DNA from: Nothopassalora personata
Taxonomy: Eukaryota > Ascomycota > Dothideomycetes > Mycosphaerellales > Mycosphaerellaceae
Direction of reading: 5' to 3'
Assembly: GCA_033816765.1 (NCBI GenBank)
Contig: CM066296.1
Location: forward strand, 1,178,001-1,242,000
Length of the DNA stretch: 64,000 bases
Each line of letters opens with the position of its first letter. The first letter of the stretch is position 1. Below the pieces are notes generated by a model. The model saw nothing but the letters and a program-made list of their open reading frames with translations. It had not been told where the DNA came from and made no database searches. The translations under genes were made by a program, and so were the position numbers. This document shows, one piece after another, positions 11,086 to 23,604 of this stretch.

Positions 11086-12606
11086 GCCGCGGATAACTTC
11101 GAGAGGAGACATAGTAACCCGATAACGTATAACGGACCAAAGGAGGCATAGGATACGAATAGAAGGGGGAGAAGGCAAAAAGGTAAGGATTACTAGGGAT
11201 TTAGTGTAGACATAGGCGTTTAGGAAAAGGTAGGCGTTCTTTTAGGTTAGGGAGTCTTTTTAGGAGATAGAGAGAAGTAAGAAGGCATAGGTAAGTTTAA
11301 GAGCGTTTTATTTTAGCGGCGTCCGCCGTAAAAGTAGCGGAGCCTAATCCCTTTCGAGATAGCTATATACTATAATAGCCCGGTCGCGGCCCGCGCGAAA
11401 GACGAGGGTGCCTGAAGACTAGTTAGTAGAGGCTAAGGCCTAACGTACGCGGCGCTAGCCTAGCTAGAGGTCGCGTAGGGCGCCCCCGGGACTAAGAGGT
11501 CGGTAGCGATAGTTTTATAACGGGGCCCGTAGTATATACGTCTACCTAAAGGTAAGCTAAGCATTAGCTATAGTGCCTATAACCTTAGCGGCGACCGTAC
11601 TAAAAGAATCGGTAAGCGCGTATAAAGAGGCGGAGGCCGTAGAAACTTACCGGGAGAGCATGCTAGTACGCTAGAGAGGCTTTAAAGCCTTCTAGGCTTT
11701 AAGGACGGCGCGGAGCTTAGTACGAGCGTCGTCGCTAAAAGACCGTTAGCCGGTAGAAAAGTAGCGGAGGACGCTAGGGAGGATGCTTACGCGCGGTTCT
11801 AGTTAGTAGCGCGGGTCCACTTAGTATAGGCGGCGTAGGCGAGCTCCGGCCTAAAACGCGCGGTTAGCGGTAATTTTCCTTCGGGGTCCGCGCGGTACAT
11901 ATATGTCCTCGCAATGCTTACGATTAGTATTATAGGCCTAGTAGGCGCGCGCGGTTGCGCCCTAACGATAATTAGTAGACCCCGATAAGAATGTAACGAG
12001 GACCGGTACTTATATACTAGGAGACGTAGTCTACGCTAGTAGAGGCGTAGGGGACGTAGTAGATGCGGCGTTAGGCCATTTTATGCTAGGCTCCGGTTAG
12101 AATGTTTCGGTCTCCGTAGGAATTTATTCGGACTTACTTACTAGTGTTAATAGGAGATATAGTAGTAGTAGTTTCTATTTACGGCATGCTATTAGTATCT
12201 ATCGGAACCCGTAGGGAAAATGTCGTCTCCCTAAGCGATAGGCATAAGATGCGCAAATATGCCCCTAAGGCTAGAGACGCTTAGCTAGGGGGAGGGGGAG
12301 GGGCGACTTACGCGTACGGTAGGTAATAAGGAAAAGAAAGAAAAGAAAAAAAAGAGAACGAGAACCTAAAGATATGTTCTAGGCTCCTATTGTTCACATG
12401 TAACAATAGCTATTATCACTTAATAGACAATAGTAAACCTTACACTTACCTAGGTAACAATACTTTATCTCGGCGTCGGCGGGGCTAGACAATAAGGAAG
12501 AGAAGCTCGGGCACTTCCTATTACGAGCCTAACGAAAACACCTAGGACAATGGGCTCTAGGGCGGAGCTATAACTAGGGGCGGCGGAGGAGGAAGGGGGG
12601 GGGTAG

Positions 12607-12768
12607 TGTAAGGGGCGGGCCCCTGTTTCTTAGTATAGGCTGCGCCTATGCGTTCGGATTGCTTTCCGACACCTTTTCTTCGGATAGCGTGTAACTTCCC
12701 CTTTCTTCTATATCGAACTTATTATAAACTTTATAGAACTTTAGTGTATACGTCGTTTACCCGTGACA
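12607..12768 (+). repeat. 3' LTR of gypsy-1
   Basis: This 162-bp repeat starts TGTAAGGGGCGGG and ends GACA. It keeps more of the unmutated bases than the left copy and is followed by the target duplication TACTA. Confidence 0.9.
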
Positions 12769-12773
12769 TACTA

Positions 12774-15721
12774 AAGGATTTGCTAAGAATTTAGCTAAGT
12801 AGTTTGTTATATAGGAGATATCTAGCCTAGTCTAGTTAGCTAGGTACTAGAGTTCCCTAATTAATGTGTTAAATAGATTGTAATCCTATATATTGCATTA
12901 CTCTTTATAAGCTTTATATAGGCGGTTAAGGGGATACTTAACACTTTTAGCTAAGTCTAGGCTATGTTTCTAAAGTTTCTCTAAAGTATAGTACTTTTAG
13001 GAGACATAGAGATCTCTATTCTTTTCACTCTTTAGTTACATGCCTAGGAAAAGATCAGTGTTAACAGTTTTAATAGAGTACTTGTTCTTTAGTCTAGCAA
13101 TAAACCCCTCAATCTTCTAATTACTGTCGCTAAAGATCTAAAAGTCATCTATATATAGGAGAACTAAAAGATTCTCCCCCTAAAAAAGACATACATTAGA
13201 ATTAAGTCTCTTTAGGCCTAATTCTTCTAGAGCTTCCTTAGCATTATAGTACTAGAGGTTTATAGCTTATTTTAATCTATATAGTCCCTTCTTAATTTCT
13301 AGGACTTTGTTAGATAGATCTTTCTTAATAAGTTCTACCCCTTCTAGTAGTTTAATATATAAAGGTCTGTTAATGTTAGGGTTTATAAATGCTATTTCAA
13401 CATTAATCTATCTCCTCTTCTAGCTAAGAACTGTGCATAGGGCTAGGAGAATCCTAGTTATTAGTAGCCTTAGGGTTAGAGCAAAGGTTTTAACATAGTC
13501 TATCCCTTACTTTTAAGTAAACCCCTTTACTACCTATCTAGCTCTACGCTTCTTAATAGACCTATTAGGAAGATACTTGTAGTATAGGACCTATTTTCCT
13601 ATAAGCAGTTTTCTACCCTTAGGGACTTTCTATAATAGGATCTATACAACACATTCTATGTCTTCTAAGGAGTTGAATTCCTTTCTAATTGCCCTAATCC
13701 ATTTAGCTCTATTAGGTCTGTTTAATGCTTTAGTTAGGGTAGTAGGATCTATAAGCTTCCCCTTCTTTATATTATCTATAGCTATTGCAGCGAATACTTT
13801 CTTAAGTTTGCTATAATTATAATAGGATCTATTCTATCTTAAACTTCTCCTAGTTAGCTTAGGATAGACCTTAGCTTATTTAGTCTTTATAGGCTTATAA
13901 GTCCTATCTCTCTTCCTCTTACTAATATATAGGGTAGGGTAGAATAGTGTTATAGCCTAATTAGGGTCTTCTTATGTAGCTAGGGCTATGTCTTCTTAGT
14001 GTAGTTCTTTAGACTATAAAGTCTAAGGCTTATGCTCTATAGGGGATTGTTCCTAGAGCTAGGTGTACTCTATAGGAGATTGTTCCTAGAGCTAGGTATA
14101 CTCTATAGGAGATTGTTCCTAGAGCTAGGTATACTCTATAGGAGACTATTCCTAGAGCTAGGGGGATGTGTCTCTAAATAGTAGACGTGAATGTTCTATC
14201 CTATACTCCCCCTAAGACTAACCTTAGTTAGGGGAGTCTTATTACGAAGCCCTTTATGTTTTAGGTTAGTTACTATACTACTGTAGCTCCCCCTCTAGCT
14301 ATATAGCTCCCCTTAAAGGTTTATAGGGTTAGTAACTCGCTTCTAGCTCGTGTAGCCCTTTATAAGGCATATAAATACCTTTATAGTAAGGGTCCTTAGG
14401 GTTATTATAGGGGTGTCTAAGGAAGGTAATCTCGTTATCTAGGACAGCATGCTTATTACTAGTAGTAAGCTAGGAGCTCTTAACAGTCTACCCTATCTAC
14501 TCCCCCTAAGCAACCTACTTACCTATAGGGATTTAGTATTGCGAGTTCCACAAGAAATCTTTATTAAAAGTTATATAGGGGGAATAGGTTATCTTAAAAA
14601 CCTATTTTCCCTTCTCCTACTATAGCTTCCATAGTAGGTAGTTAGTTAATAAACTACCCTAGAATCCTATATGCTACTATATATCCGCCCTTGTAGAGAA
14701 CTTTTTAGACTTAGTGTAATTGTCGTTATGTTTATATGCTTTACATCTAAACCTCCTTACATTCCTTAAGTCTATCTCTTTAACATTAATGCCTAGGTCC
14801 TTCTTAAAGTCAATCTATAGTACATTTTTTGTTGTTAAGTTAAAGAGGCGGTTCGTAATATAGCATGTAAAATCTATAGCCTAGGGCTAGAGGTTCTGTA
14901 GTAAGCTAGAGTCTACAAGCATAGCTCTAGCCTTGTTAATAATAACTTTATTCGAAGCTTTAGCAATTCTATTCTACTTAGGTGTATATAGTAATGCAAA
15001 ATCCTATCTAATTCCTTTATGTTAGGCATATGTTCTAAGTTCAATGTTATTAAATTCCCTACTACTATCTAAGAACCAGATCTTAGGTTTCTTCTTATAG
15101 TAGTTCTATATTGTAGTAAGCTAAGTCTTAATTACTATTAGAGCATTACTTTTCTTTAGAAGTAGTAAGCACTATCTTATCCTAGTTTTAGCACACGTAA
15201 GTATAAGGCAATATACGTAACTATTATAAGAGAGTAGAGTGATTAGACTAACTAGGTTAGCATAGATTTTATCTAATGCCTCTAGTGTAGGTCTCCTAGG
15301 AATTCTTAAAACAACTCTTTATAACCTTATAAGCTTATAAGTCTTATAGTGCCCTAACTCTATAGTATTAACATCTTCTAGGCCCTTAACTGCTTCTTTT
15401 ATAGTATTAAGTAATGTGCTCCTAATATGCTTAAGCCTTTAATGCTATCTAACTATGTTAGTTCTTAGCTTAGTAAATATAAGAGTAGCAAGCCCTTTTA
15501 GTACTAATCTATCTTTATCCTTCCTAGAACCCCTCTTCACCCTAAGGTTCCTAAAGACAATAACATTTTTTATTATCTTAACTAAGCCTACCGGCTTATC
15601 CTTCTAGAATAGCATTTTAGATAGTCTATCTAGGTAAACTCTATGTTTCTTATATAGGAGTTCTATAGAGATTAGTGTTACATCTAACTCTAGTAAGTAA
15701 AGTATATTACGAAGGAGGAGG
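12774..15721 (-). pseudogene. Outer copia pol remnant: integrase and reverse transcriptase
   Basis: On the minus strand a RIP-degraded copia pol runs from right to left. The reverse transcriptase motif LLYIDDF is readable, with the YIDD codons at 13144-13155. The integrase lies upstream, at about 14400-15700. Four 33-bp tandem units (14036 to about 14163) lie in the spacer between integrase and reverse transcriptase. The gypsy-1 and gypsy-2 insertions bound this segment at each end. Confidence 0.8.
14036..14163 (-). repeat. 33-bp x 4 minisatellite in the copia pol spacer
   Basis: Units begin at 14036, 14069, 14102 and 14135 (TCTATAGGAGATTGTTCC and so on). Being 33 bp, the repeat keeps frame and would encode an 11-residue repeat. 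The last unit is partial and diverged. Confidence 0.85.
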
Positions 15722-15726
15722 GTAGT

Positions 15727-16120
15727 AATGTCTACTAACCACCCTATGTAGGCCTGTCTAAGTTGTGGTAGTATAGAGCGGCGCTTATGTAAGTAGAGGT
15801 ATTTGCCGGTCCCGGGACCGTGAAATTAGGTCACGTAACGAGCAGCGTAGTAGCTAGATAAAACAAGAGGATTGGCGGACCTAAACCCCTATACCCTCTA
15901 CTCGAGAGGTATAAATTGAATTGTTACCTTAATACTACGCTTGCAATGCTTAACTGCGTAGTATATATCTTAATAGCTATACTAGGTCCCGCTAGCTCAC
16001 CTAAATGTCCAATTAAACCTAAATGAAATTAGGGTAAGTTAGACCTAAGGAAACCCCCCCTCTAAACCTAAGGTCGACATAACTAAACCTAAGGTTAACA
16101 TAACTAATTAGTCGTTAATA
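15727..16120 (-). repeat. 3' LTR of gypsy-2
   Basis: This 394-bp repeat has imperfect inverted ends (TAATGTCTACTAA against TATTGACGACTAA) and contains the GC-rich palindrome at 15802-15825. It is more RIP-mutated than its partner. Confidence 0.85.
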
Positions 16121-16449
16121 TATCCTCCCCTATTACGAACCTATCCTTAGGTTCTAAAGCAGTAAGCCCGGGCATTATAGGTAGCTTAGTCGGTCGCTGT
16201 AAGCTAAGGTGGTCTTATAGTAGCATAGTAGCTTACCCTACCATTTAGCTTAACATATAAGATGTTAGGTAGTCCTAGGGCCTACTAGCGACAGTTTATA
16301 AAGATCGAAAGGATCCTTCTAATAGAGACCGTAATAATAACGTTAATAACCGCGACTCGTATCCGTCGTACTATACTAACGCATACTACGAAACTAGCGA
16401 GGGAATGGATAGCTATGTTAGCATTAATCGAGCGGGCTAGATAGTCGAA

Positions 16450-19400
16450 TAACGTAAACGCTACTAATGAGATAAGTGAGCGTTAGTACTAGTAACCTAA
16501 TAAATCTAAAGACGAGTCTACCGCGTAGCTAGAAGGTAAGTTAAGGGAAGATAAGTAACTATAAGAAACAAGTAAGATCTAAGGACTAGAAGCACCTATA
16601 CCCGAAGCATTAGAACTAGAATTAGAACTAGAATTAGAACTAGAATCCTATAGGCTACAGCTGTAGCCGGAAATTAACTAGAAACTAGGAGCCTATAGAC
16701 CCGCACTAACCACTTAGTTCTACTTAGTCTTACATAACTCCTTTGTCTAGACCTACTCGTTATCGTAGCTAACACTAGTCTTACTAGACGCGTCCCTAAG
16801 TGGCTAGTTAGTAAAGTTCCTATAGTAGTTACGGAAGAAGCTCTCGTTACGCCCTTCGCTTATAAAGCACATCTACTCGAGAGTAGTAACTAAGCTAAGC
16901 TACTTATCTATTAATTTCACAGCTCGGACGCGCTAATTATGCATCTTCTTATAGAAGAGCTCCGAGTCTAGGCGGACCGTAGCATTAAGCTACCTTCTAG
17001 CATTAAGGATAACTTTGTTGTTATTCTAAGACTTTAAACCCGCTAGGGCATCGGATAGAGGGCTAATGCTACTAAGGTATACGGCCATAGGAAAAGGATA
17101 GCCGGGTACTAGGCGTCGATACTTAAACCCTATAGCGCTCTTACTTAGCGTCTTAAAGTTACGATAGAGGTCCATCACCTAGTGTATACTCTAGCTTCTC
17201 TAGAGTTTAAGATAGTTATCGTCGCGGATCTCGATAAAGTAAGGGTTAATCTAACGTAGTGTCCTCTTATGTGCGGCCTGCCTTATTAGAACGCCTACAG
17301 TAGTTACCCGCATTTGCCTAGCGCTTAGGTCCTCTCTAAACTAGCTAATGCTATTCTTACTTAGGTAATTCTAGACCCTAACCGAGAAGAAACGCTTAAA
17401 TCGGCCGTCTTCTATATAGTCGTTAATCTAGCACTACTAGATAAACTCTCTAGCATTCCCTTTCTTATAAAAACCGTGTAAAAACTCCGGCCCACTAGTG
17501 CCCTCTAAGTTAAGAGAGTATAGTATATTAAGCCGGTTACTAGTCTAGTAGTTTTCAATTTCGAGGTTTAAGTCGACCCTAGTATACTATACTATAGTGT
17601 TCGCGTCACCCCCCTAATAAGCCCTATTAAAGCTAAAAATCGTAGGCCTAGGGAAGGAGATAAACCGAGTGCAGTATTAAGGGTGTAGCGCCACTTATAA
17701 GAGCTACAGCCCGGGGTCTTATCGTATAATCTATTAGCTTAGAGAATACTACATATTCTAGTAGACGCCGCCGTTACTAACCTTATTTAATTCTTGTAGG
17801 TGCTATCGGTATACGTCGAATTCTCGACTTATTATTTCTCTAACTAATTTAACCCGCGGTACTAGTTTAGCGTTATTATACTAGTATAGCATGTTACTAT
17901 TAATGTAGGTACCGGTGCTATTAAGATCGGCTTAGTTAGCTTCATTAATGCCGAATTTATCGAGGATCTAGTTATAGTTAGTATGCGTAACGATGCTACT
18001 CGTAGTACCGACTTTACCTCGAACACGGAGGCAGCTAAGTAGGTTAACAGTCTTCTAACCACGCTTATTAGGGCGAAATCACGACCTATTCTTTACCTTA
18101 ATAGCTAAAAAACTCTTACCTTTAAAGAGCTAGTCTTAGACCTTAAGCGCGCGCTTATATAGGGTATTAGCGGTAATACCGGGATTCGTAACGAAGTAGA
18201 GGGCCTTATAGTAGAAATCTCAAACATACTAATTGCACATTATAGCGCTAACCTTACTATCCTTCTTAAGAACGTCCGAGACAGTATATTCGAGCATCTT
18301 AAGGCCCGCCATCCGGTACTTAGGTAGCTAGTTAATGCTATCTACATTAATCGAGTTTCTAAACTTAATGCTATAGTACCGCTTATTATAGGTGCAGTTA
18401 GCGCGCTTAATCCGGAGGGCCTCGTCTTCTTATAGGATCTAATCCTTAAAGACTAATACATCCCTAATTATAGCCGAAGGTAACATAGTAAGTATCGGAT
18501 TGCTATTCTTAGTTAGGGCCGGAGTAGATCGTAGGGTACTAACCGGTATACCTATGTTACGGAACAGTGTTATCGGTGCAAATGGTTGGACAACGGAGCA
18601 GGAAACCAGACGAAGCTGCAGACATGGATGCCTGGGGAGTCACGTGACAGAGCGATCAGGACTGATCGGTCCTGATCACTCTTGATCAGTTGATCAGACT
18701 CGCTTAGGGCAGAGCAGGACAGATCACGCCAAGACATGGCACTATATAGACGACGCTTCTTTACGAGTAGATAGGAGCCTCGTGCTCAACTCATTTTAAG
18801 TATACACCATATACTGTTTGGAACCACTACCTTCATAACTGATTGAGACATCCCTGCAAAGATCCAAGCCCGAGTTGTGATAACGTACAGCGGTTCCTAA
18901 CAACCTAGCGGACTGCCTTTACGTATAGGAGCGCCGTCTAGCGTTCGGTTAGGCGAGGATCGAGTAGGCGCAGTTATGCCCTTACCTATGCTCTCGCCTA
19001 TACGGAGCTACTTAAGTCGACTCGACTTACGACCGCCTCTCGATAGGACTGTAGGCTAGGTAGAGGCTAGTAGAGTTAGCGTAGTACTCTTTACACGTCC
19101 TTTACCTTTACTACCCGGTGGCTAACGTAGCTAAGGCTGTTATTAGCTAGATAGTCTAGGTTAAGCTACACTGTCCTCCGGGGACGCGGACTTCTTAGTA
19201 ATAGTACCCTCTATAAAGTATAGAAGGCTATCCTTATAGACGGCTAGGCGGTGTCTTCTAATAATCTCCCTACTCTTAGCCGACTACGGATTAATACTAC
19301 GTGCTTTAGCCTCCCTATCGCACCGGGTAAGATTACTAGGCTCTAGAATTCGCTTACGATCTATGCCCTTGCGGCCGATCCTTATACGCTAGATTAATGC

Positions 19401-19950
19401 CCTCTAGATTCTACTAATAGCTCTACTATAGTCTAGGTACTTATTAATAAAGGCCGTGAACTAGCGGCGCCCGCTGTTAGTACTGTAAAGCTCGGAGATA
19501 ACGCGTCGATTAAGAATCTTATTATCTATCTACTATAGCTAGTAGCGGGTAAGCGTAGCTTGAAGAGTCTTCTCTCGGTTACGAATCTCTAAACCGGTCT
19601 TACGAATCTTACCGACGATAGGAAACAAGACATTAAGCTTCTTATTACTAAGGAATTCATCCTAGTAGCTCTTACCTATACCGCTCTTAACTTCCTCAAA
19701 AAATAGGTTAACCTAGACGGAGTAGTCTTCGAACACCTTCTCGAAGCCCTTATAGAAGTCCTTTAATACCTTAACCCGCTTCTAAGGACTAAGCTCTCGG
19801 AACATAACATTAGCGGCGGACTTCGGCGTGTTTGTATTAGTAAGGACATGCTTAACGTTATCCGGTAGGCGAAGGGACTCGAACAAGGTCTAAGGTAGGC
19901 GGGTGAGCCTAGTAACAGTGCTAGTAAGCGCTATACTCGAGCTAGCTGGG
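16450..19950 (-). pseudogene. Unidentified third reading frame of gypsy-2, RIP-degraded
   Basis: Downstream of the integrase, the minus strand keeps a coding-like frame for about 3.1 kb, excluding the solo LTR at 18555-18902. Stops are almost all TAG/TAA at positions where CAG, CAA or TGG would be expected. Recognisable patches include PKSAANVMFREL (about 19800), RFISFPRPTIFSFN (about 17640) and NLEGTSGPEF (about 17490). That gives roughly 1000 codons. I do not recognise a domain. It is not a chromodomain or an envelope-like frame that I can identify, and no membrane segments stand out. It could be a gene carried by this element family or another element whose ends I missed. Confidence 0.5.
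18555..18902. repeat. Solo LTR of an unrelated element, not RIP-affected
   Basis: These 348 bases start TGTTACGGAACAG and end GGTTCCTAACA (inverted ends) and are flanked by the 5-bp duplication ACCTA (18550-18554 and 18903-18907). CpA and TpG are frequent, unlike the sequence around it. It contains a cluster of GATC-centred repeats (about 18655-18695) and a TATATA-type box at about 18742, consistent with an LTR promoter. The internal region has been lost by LTR recombination. Confidence 0.85.
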
Positions 19951-20420
19951 CGTAACGATAGACTAGCTAAAGCTATAATAACTAGGATTCGCTAGCAGTG
20001 AGATCGTAAGAGCTAGCTATCTCGTAGTGCTACTCTAGAGTGTTAGTAAGCCTTAAAAGCTTAGTGTTAGGGTAGGAGCTTTAAAGAAGGTTAAGGTTGT
20101 AAAGAGAGAGAGGCTAAAGAACCGTCTAATATATATAGTAGTAGTAGATAGATGTGTTAGTAGTTCTAGTAATAGTGTTAGTGTTTAAAGAAAAGGAGAG
20201 GAAGTAGTAGGTAGAGAGCTACGCTTAAGTATACCTTTTAGCGTATATCCCTATAACCGTTATAAGGTAGCAGCACCGAGACCGGTCTTATAAGTAGTAA
20301 GAGCAGTACTATTAAGGTTACACTAAAGGTCCGATAACCCTACATGTAACCGAAAACTAGTACTAGTAACTACCTAGGTGAGCATTCGGTAGGGGCATAC
20401 TACGCTATTACGTAATCCGA

Positions 20421-20444
20421 TTTACCGGTCCCGGGACCGGTAAA
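20421..20444. repeat. Perfect 24-bp palindrome between gypsy-2 integrase and third frame
   Basis: The core ACCGGTCCCGGGACCGGT is flanked by TT...AA and is fully self-complementary over 24 bp. The same motif occurs in both gypsy-2 LTRs (15802-15825 and 28435-28458, imperfect right arms) and at 25026-25049. The role is unknown. Confidence 0.85.
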
Positions 20445-22843
20445 TGTAACTCTACTAACTAAGGTCTAACTAAGGTAAGAACACCCTATAAAGTAAAGAC
20501 TAGATAACCGAATTGGCTTAATAAACTAAAGGGCATACGTAACACATGCCTAAGGGAAGTAAACTCCGTACGCCATTACTAACTAATTAGTTCTTAGCCT
20601 CGATTCTACTAAACTGTGAAATTTCGGCTATAGAAAGGTTATAAGACCTAACCTATAGCTTCTTAGATTCCGGTTTAGGATACGATCCCCTTTCGTTAAC
20701 TCCTACAGGTAGTATGTCTTCGTTGGTAATAGGCTCGATCTCGTTCGAATTACTACTATCTTCGCTATTAGCGACGCTATTAGCGACTTCTCCCTCCCCT
20801 ATTACGAGATCGATCCTATCATCTAGCCCTAGTACTCCTATGTTATCCGGGCGAAGCTCTAGAACTAGTTTAAGGGTTTCTCGTGCCTAAACACCCTTTA
20901 TTAGCGTACTATTAAGTTCCTTAAGAATATAGGTACTAAACTCCCTAGAGACACTAGACACCTAATATAGACCTTACTATCGGTAACCGATCTTACGTAA
21001 GAAGTCATCCTTATATAGCTTGTCGAATCTTATAATAAGGTCGCCCTTCTAGAAACTAATAGAGTTAACATTCCGGTAAGAATTAAAGTAGTCCTTACTA
21101 AGTTCTCTTAGTCGCTTCCTTCGAGTATGTAGCTCTTCTAAACTAAGGTCTCGAGCCTAGAGTTAACGCGCACGTATAGTAAGTAGGTCCTTAGTCGTTC
21201 TTACCGATCCCTACTAGTAATTCGCCTACGTCGGGTGCTTAACCTCAATTGGTAGAATCGTGCGATAGCTATATAGGACCTAAGCTAGCGTTATTCTAGT
21301 AGTACGATAGGTCGTAGTTCTATTAGCCTATAATACAGCGGGTACCCATTACTCCCATCCGCGGTATGTGTTCCTTATAAGCTTTACTAACGCTATAAGA
21401 ATCGGACGGTGTCTAGTCTCGACCGGAGTATTAGACTACGGATAGTACAGTAATATTCGAATCCTTCGAATATTAAGCCCTACAAGTAACCGCTTAACCT
21501 TAGCCGCATGAACCGTAGCGTTATTAAGCACAATTTTAGTATAGTAGCCGTGCCTATAGAAGACATCTTCGTATAGAAACTTAGTAACCGTCTTAGAGCT
21601 AGGAGGTGCCCTCGTTACTCTAGCCTCGATCTAGTTACTAAGTGCTTCGCGCGTAACTAGGAGGTATCCATTTTTATACACCTAGACGGGGTCCGAGTAC
21701 TACTTCTCACTAATGACCTAAGGGCTCGATAAGTGAAGCTTACTAGCGCGCTAGTTGCCTTCGCGAAACCTATAAGGAGCATAACTTCGAACCTACGTAG
21801 AGATATTGGCGAAGTACCCGTCCTAGTAATACCGATTGGAAATAAGGTTGTATACGACCTTAGCGCTGCGATAACCGTGTCTTTTATAGCATTCTATAAC
21901 GATCTCCTTCTAAGCCTTATTATCGTTAATTATAAGTTGTAACGGTGCTCCTCGGCGCTTCTAGAAGAACAGCAATTAGTCTCGGACAAAGAAGTTAACG
22001 CTCTTCTTTACTAGCCGCCGGTACTTAGTACGGGTAATACTATCGGGTCGGGTCCTAGTTTCTATAACCTAAGTAAGCTGTTAAGAGCCCTTAGAATATT
22101 AGTCCCCGAGATATCGTGCTTTCTAGATTTTAACTAGATATGTGTCGATAGGCTCTAGGTACCTAAATAGCTTATTATCAATTATCTAGTCGACTTCGTC
22201 TTTATTAGCTTCCCTAGGTTCCTAAGGTGTAGAGGGCCTACGAGACAGGGCATCTAGGCTAGTATGTCTAGTCCCCGTAACGTGCTTTACCTCGAACGTA
22301 AACAGCCTAATCTATGCGACCTACCGGGCTATTGCCGAGTTAGGTAGGTCCGAAGCCGGCCGGTTAAGTTGCTATACAAGTGTCTTAGCATTAACCTTAA
22401 GGACAAAATCAACGCTAGTGACATATCTCTAGATCTTCTTAAGCCCCTTAAGGACCCTAAGGCATTCTCGCTTACTAGCATTATATCTAGATTCTAACGC
22501 GTTCTAGATTCCACTCTTATACCGCACCGGGTGACGCCGTCGAGTACTATCTATTAATTCTTAAGAAACAATACATCCCTATCTAGTACCGCTAGCATTA
22601 ACTAAGATAAAGATAGACCTAGCACTAGGTAAGTAGTAGAGGGTAACTAAGGCTAGAGCCTACATAAGATATCTAGTAACCTCTTCTTTCGAGAACTGCT
22701 TATTTTCTATCTAGGTAAACTCGGCGCCCTTCTTTAGTAGCTTATACATTAGTCGAGCGATAATAACGAACTAGGGAATCTATATCCGGAAGTACACATA
22801 CAGCCCCACATAGGTGCGAACCTCCTTAATATAGGTAGGCGTA

Positions 22844-23604
22844 TTGATTGATTATTCCATTAACGTGCTATTTGAGTCAAAGACTATGCAACACGGGTCT
22901 CGAGAACGAGACCAAAATTTGAGAGAAGGAGAAAAGCCCCGTCGTACCCCGGACGTAAAAACTCCTTAAAAGATGCGAGCAACGCTCGCTATTCGAACCG
23001 TAAATCGAATATATTGCGGCGTAGTACGCGCGTACCCGGTAGTCGTGTCTTGTCGAGAATTGCGGTTTGTCGCCTTGCCCCGGGCGAGACAAGTTTTGCG
23101 CCCGTGTCTCGTTCTTGTTTTAAAAAGCCAAGCCGGCCGTACCCGTACGCACCGAGCAAAATCCCAAGAAACACCCGTTGCCTCTGTTTCAATCCAGTCG
23201 CGTTCTCCGGTCTCGAGTGTAGCTCCTCGGTCGCAGTGGCCTCGCTGTCGTCCCCCCCTCGGCCTCTCTTGGTTCCAGCCGTGCAGTATACGTGGTTTGC
23301 GCCCCTAAACGCCTCTCTTGGTTCCAGCCGGCAGTTTACGTGGTTTGCCGGGACGACAGGTAGACAGCGCCTTCGTTGTTCGAGCGACGTGTACGCTATG
23401 TACGTCGCTTTCCCTTCTCGCAGTTCCGGAGTTCTTGTTTGTAGATTTTGAGCGTATCTCGTTCGTTCGGTTCGTCCGACCTGTCTTTTCTTGTTTCGAG
23501 TCGAGTAGGCTTGTATTTTTCGAGAGAGAGAGTCTTAGTTTCTCTTCGTCGTAACGAAGATACTTACGTCGTCCGCCGCGTGAAGGCGCTCTCTATAGGA
23601 CGAC
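22844..23604 (-). mobile_element. SINE-like retroelement, copy 3
   Basis: This 761-bp copy lies in the second gypsy element, just downstream of its reverse transcriptase region. It is flanked by the perfect 14-bp duplication TATAGGTAGGCGTA (22830-22843 and 23605-23618). The body appears identical to copy 2 and only the tail length differs (TTGATTGATTATTCC). Confidence 0.78.

Larger units (their letters stand above)
5150..12768 (+). mobile_element. Ty3/gypsy chromovirus-type LTR retrotransposon (gypsy-1)
   Basis: Two 162-bp LTRs (5150-5311 and 12607-12768) are flanked by the 5-bp duplication TACTA (5145-5149 and 12769-12773). A purine tract just before the right LTR, with runs of G at about 12580-12603, marks the 3' end, so the element points right. 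The coding order is gag, protease, reverse transcriptase, RNase H, integrase and chromodomain. It interrupts the copia element between its reverse transcriptase and RNase H. Removing the SINE-like copy leaves about 6.8 kb. The leader 5312-5520 holds only a tandem duplication. The 3' stretch 11100-12580 shows no frame I can name. Confidence 0.92.

Noticed and set aside
17862..18062. Short clean minus-strand frame as a small gene
   Set aside because: It is simply a stop-free patch of the degraded third gypsy-2 frame.
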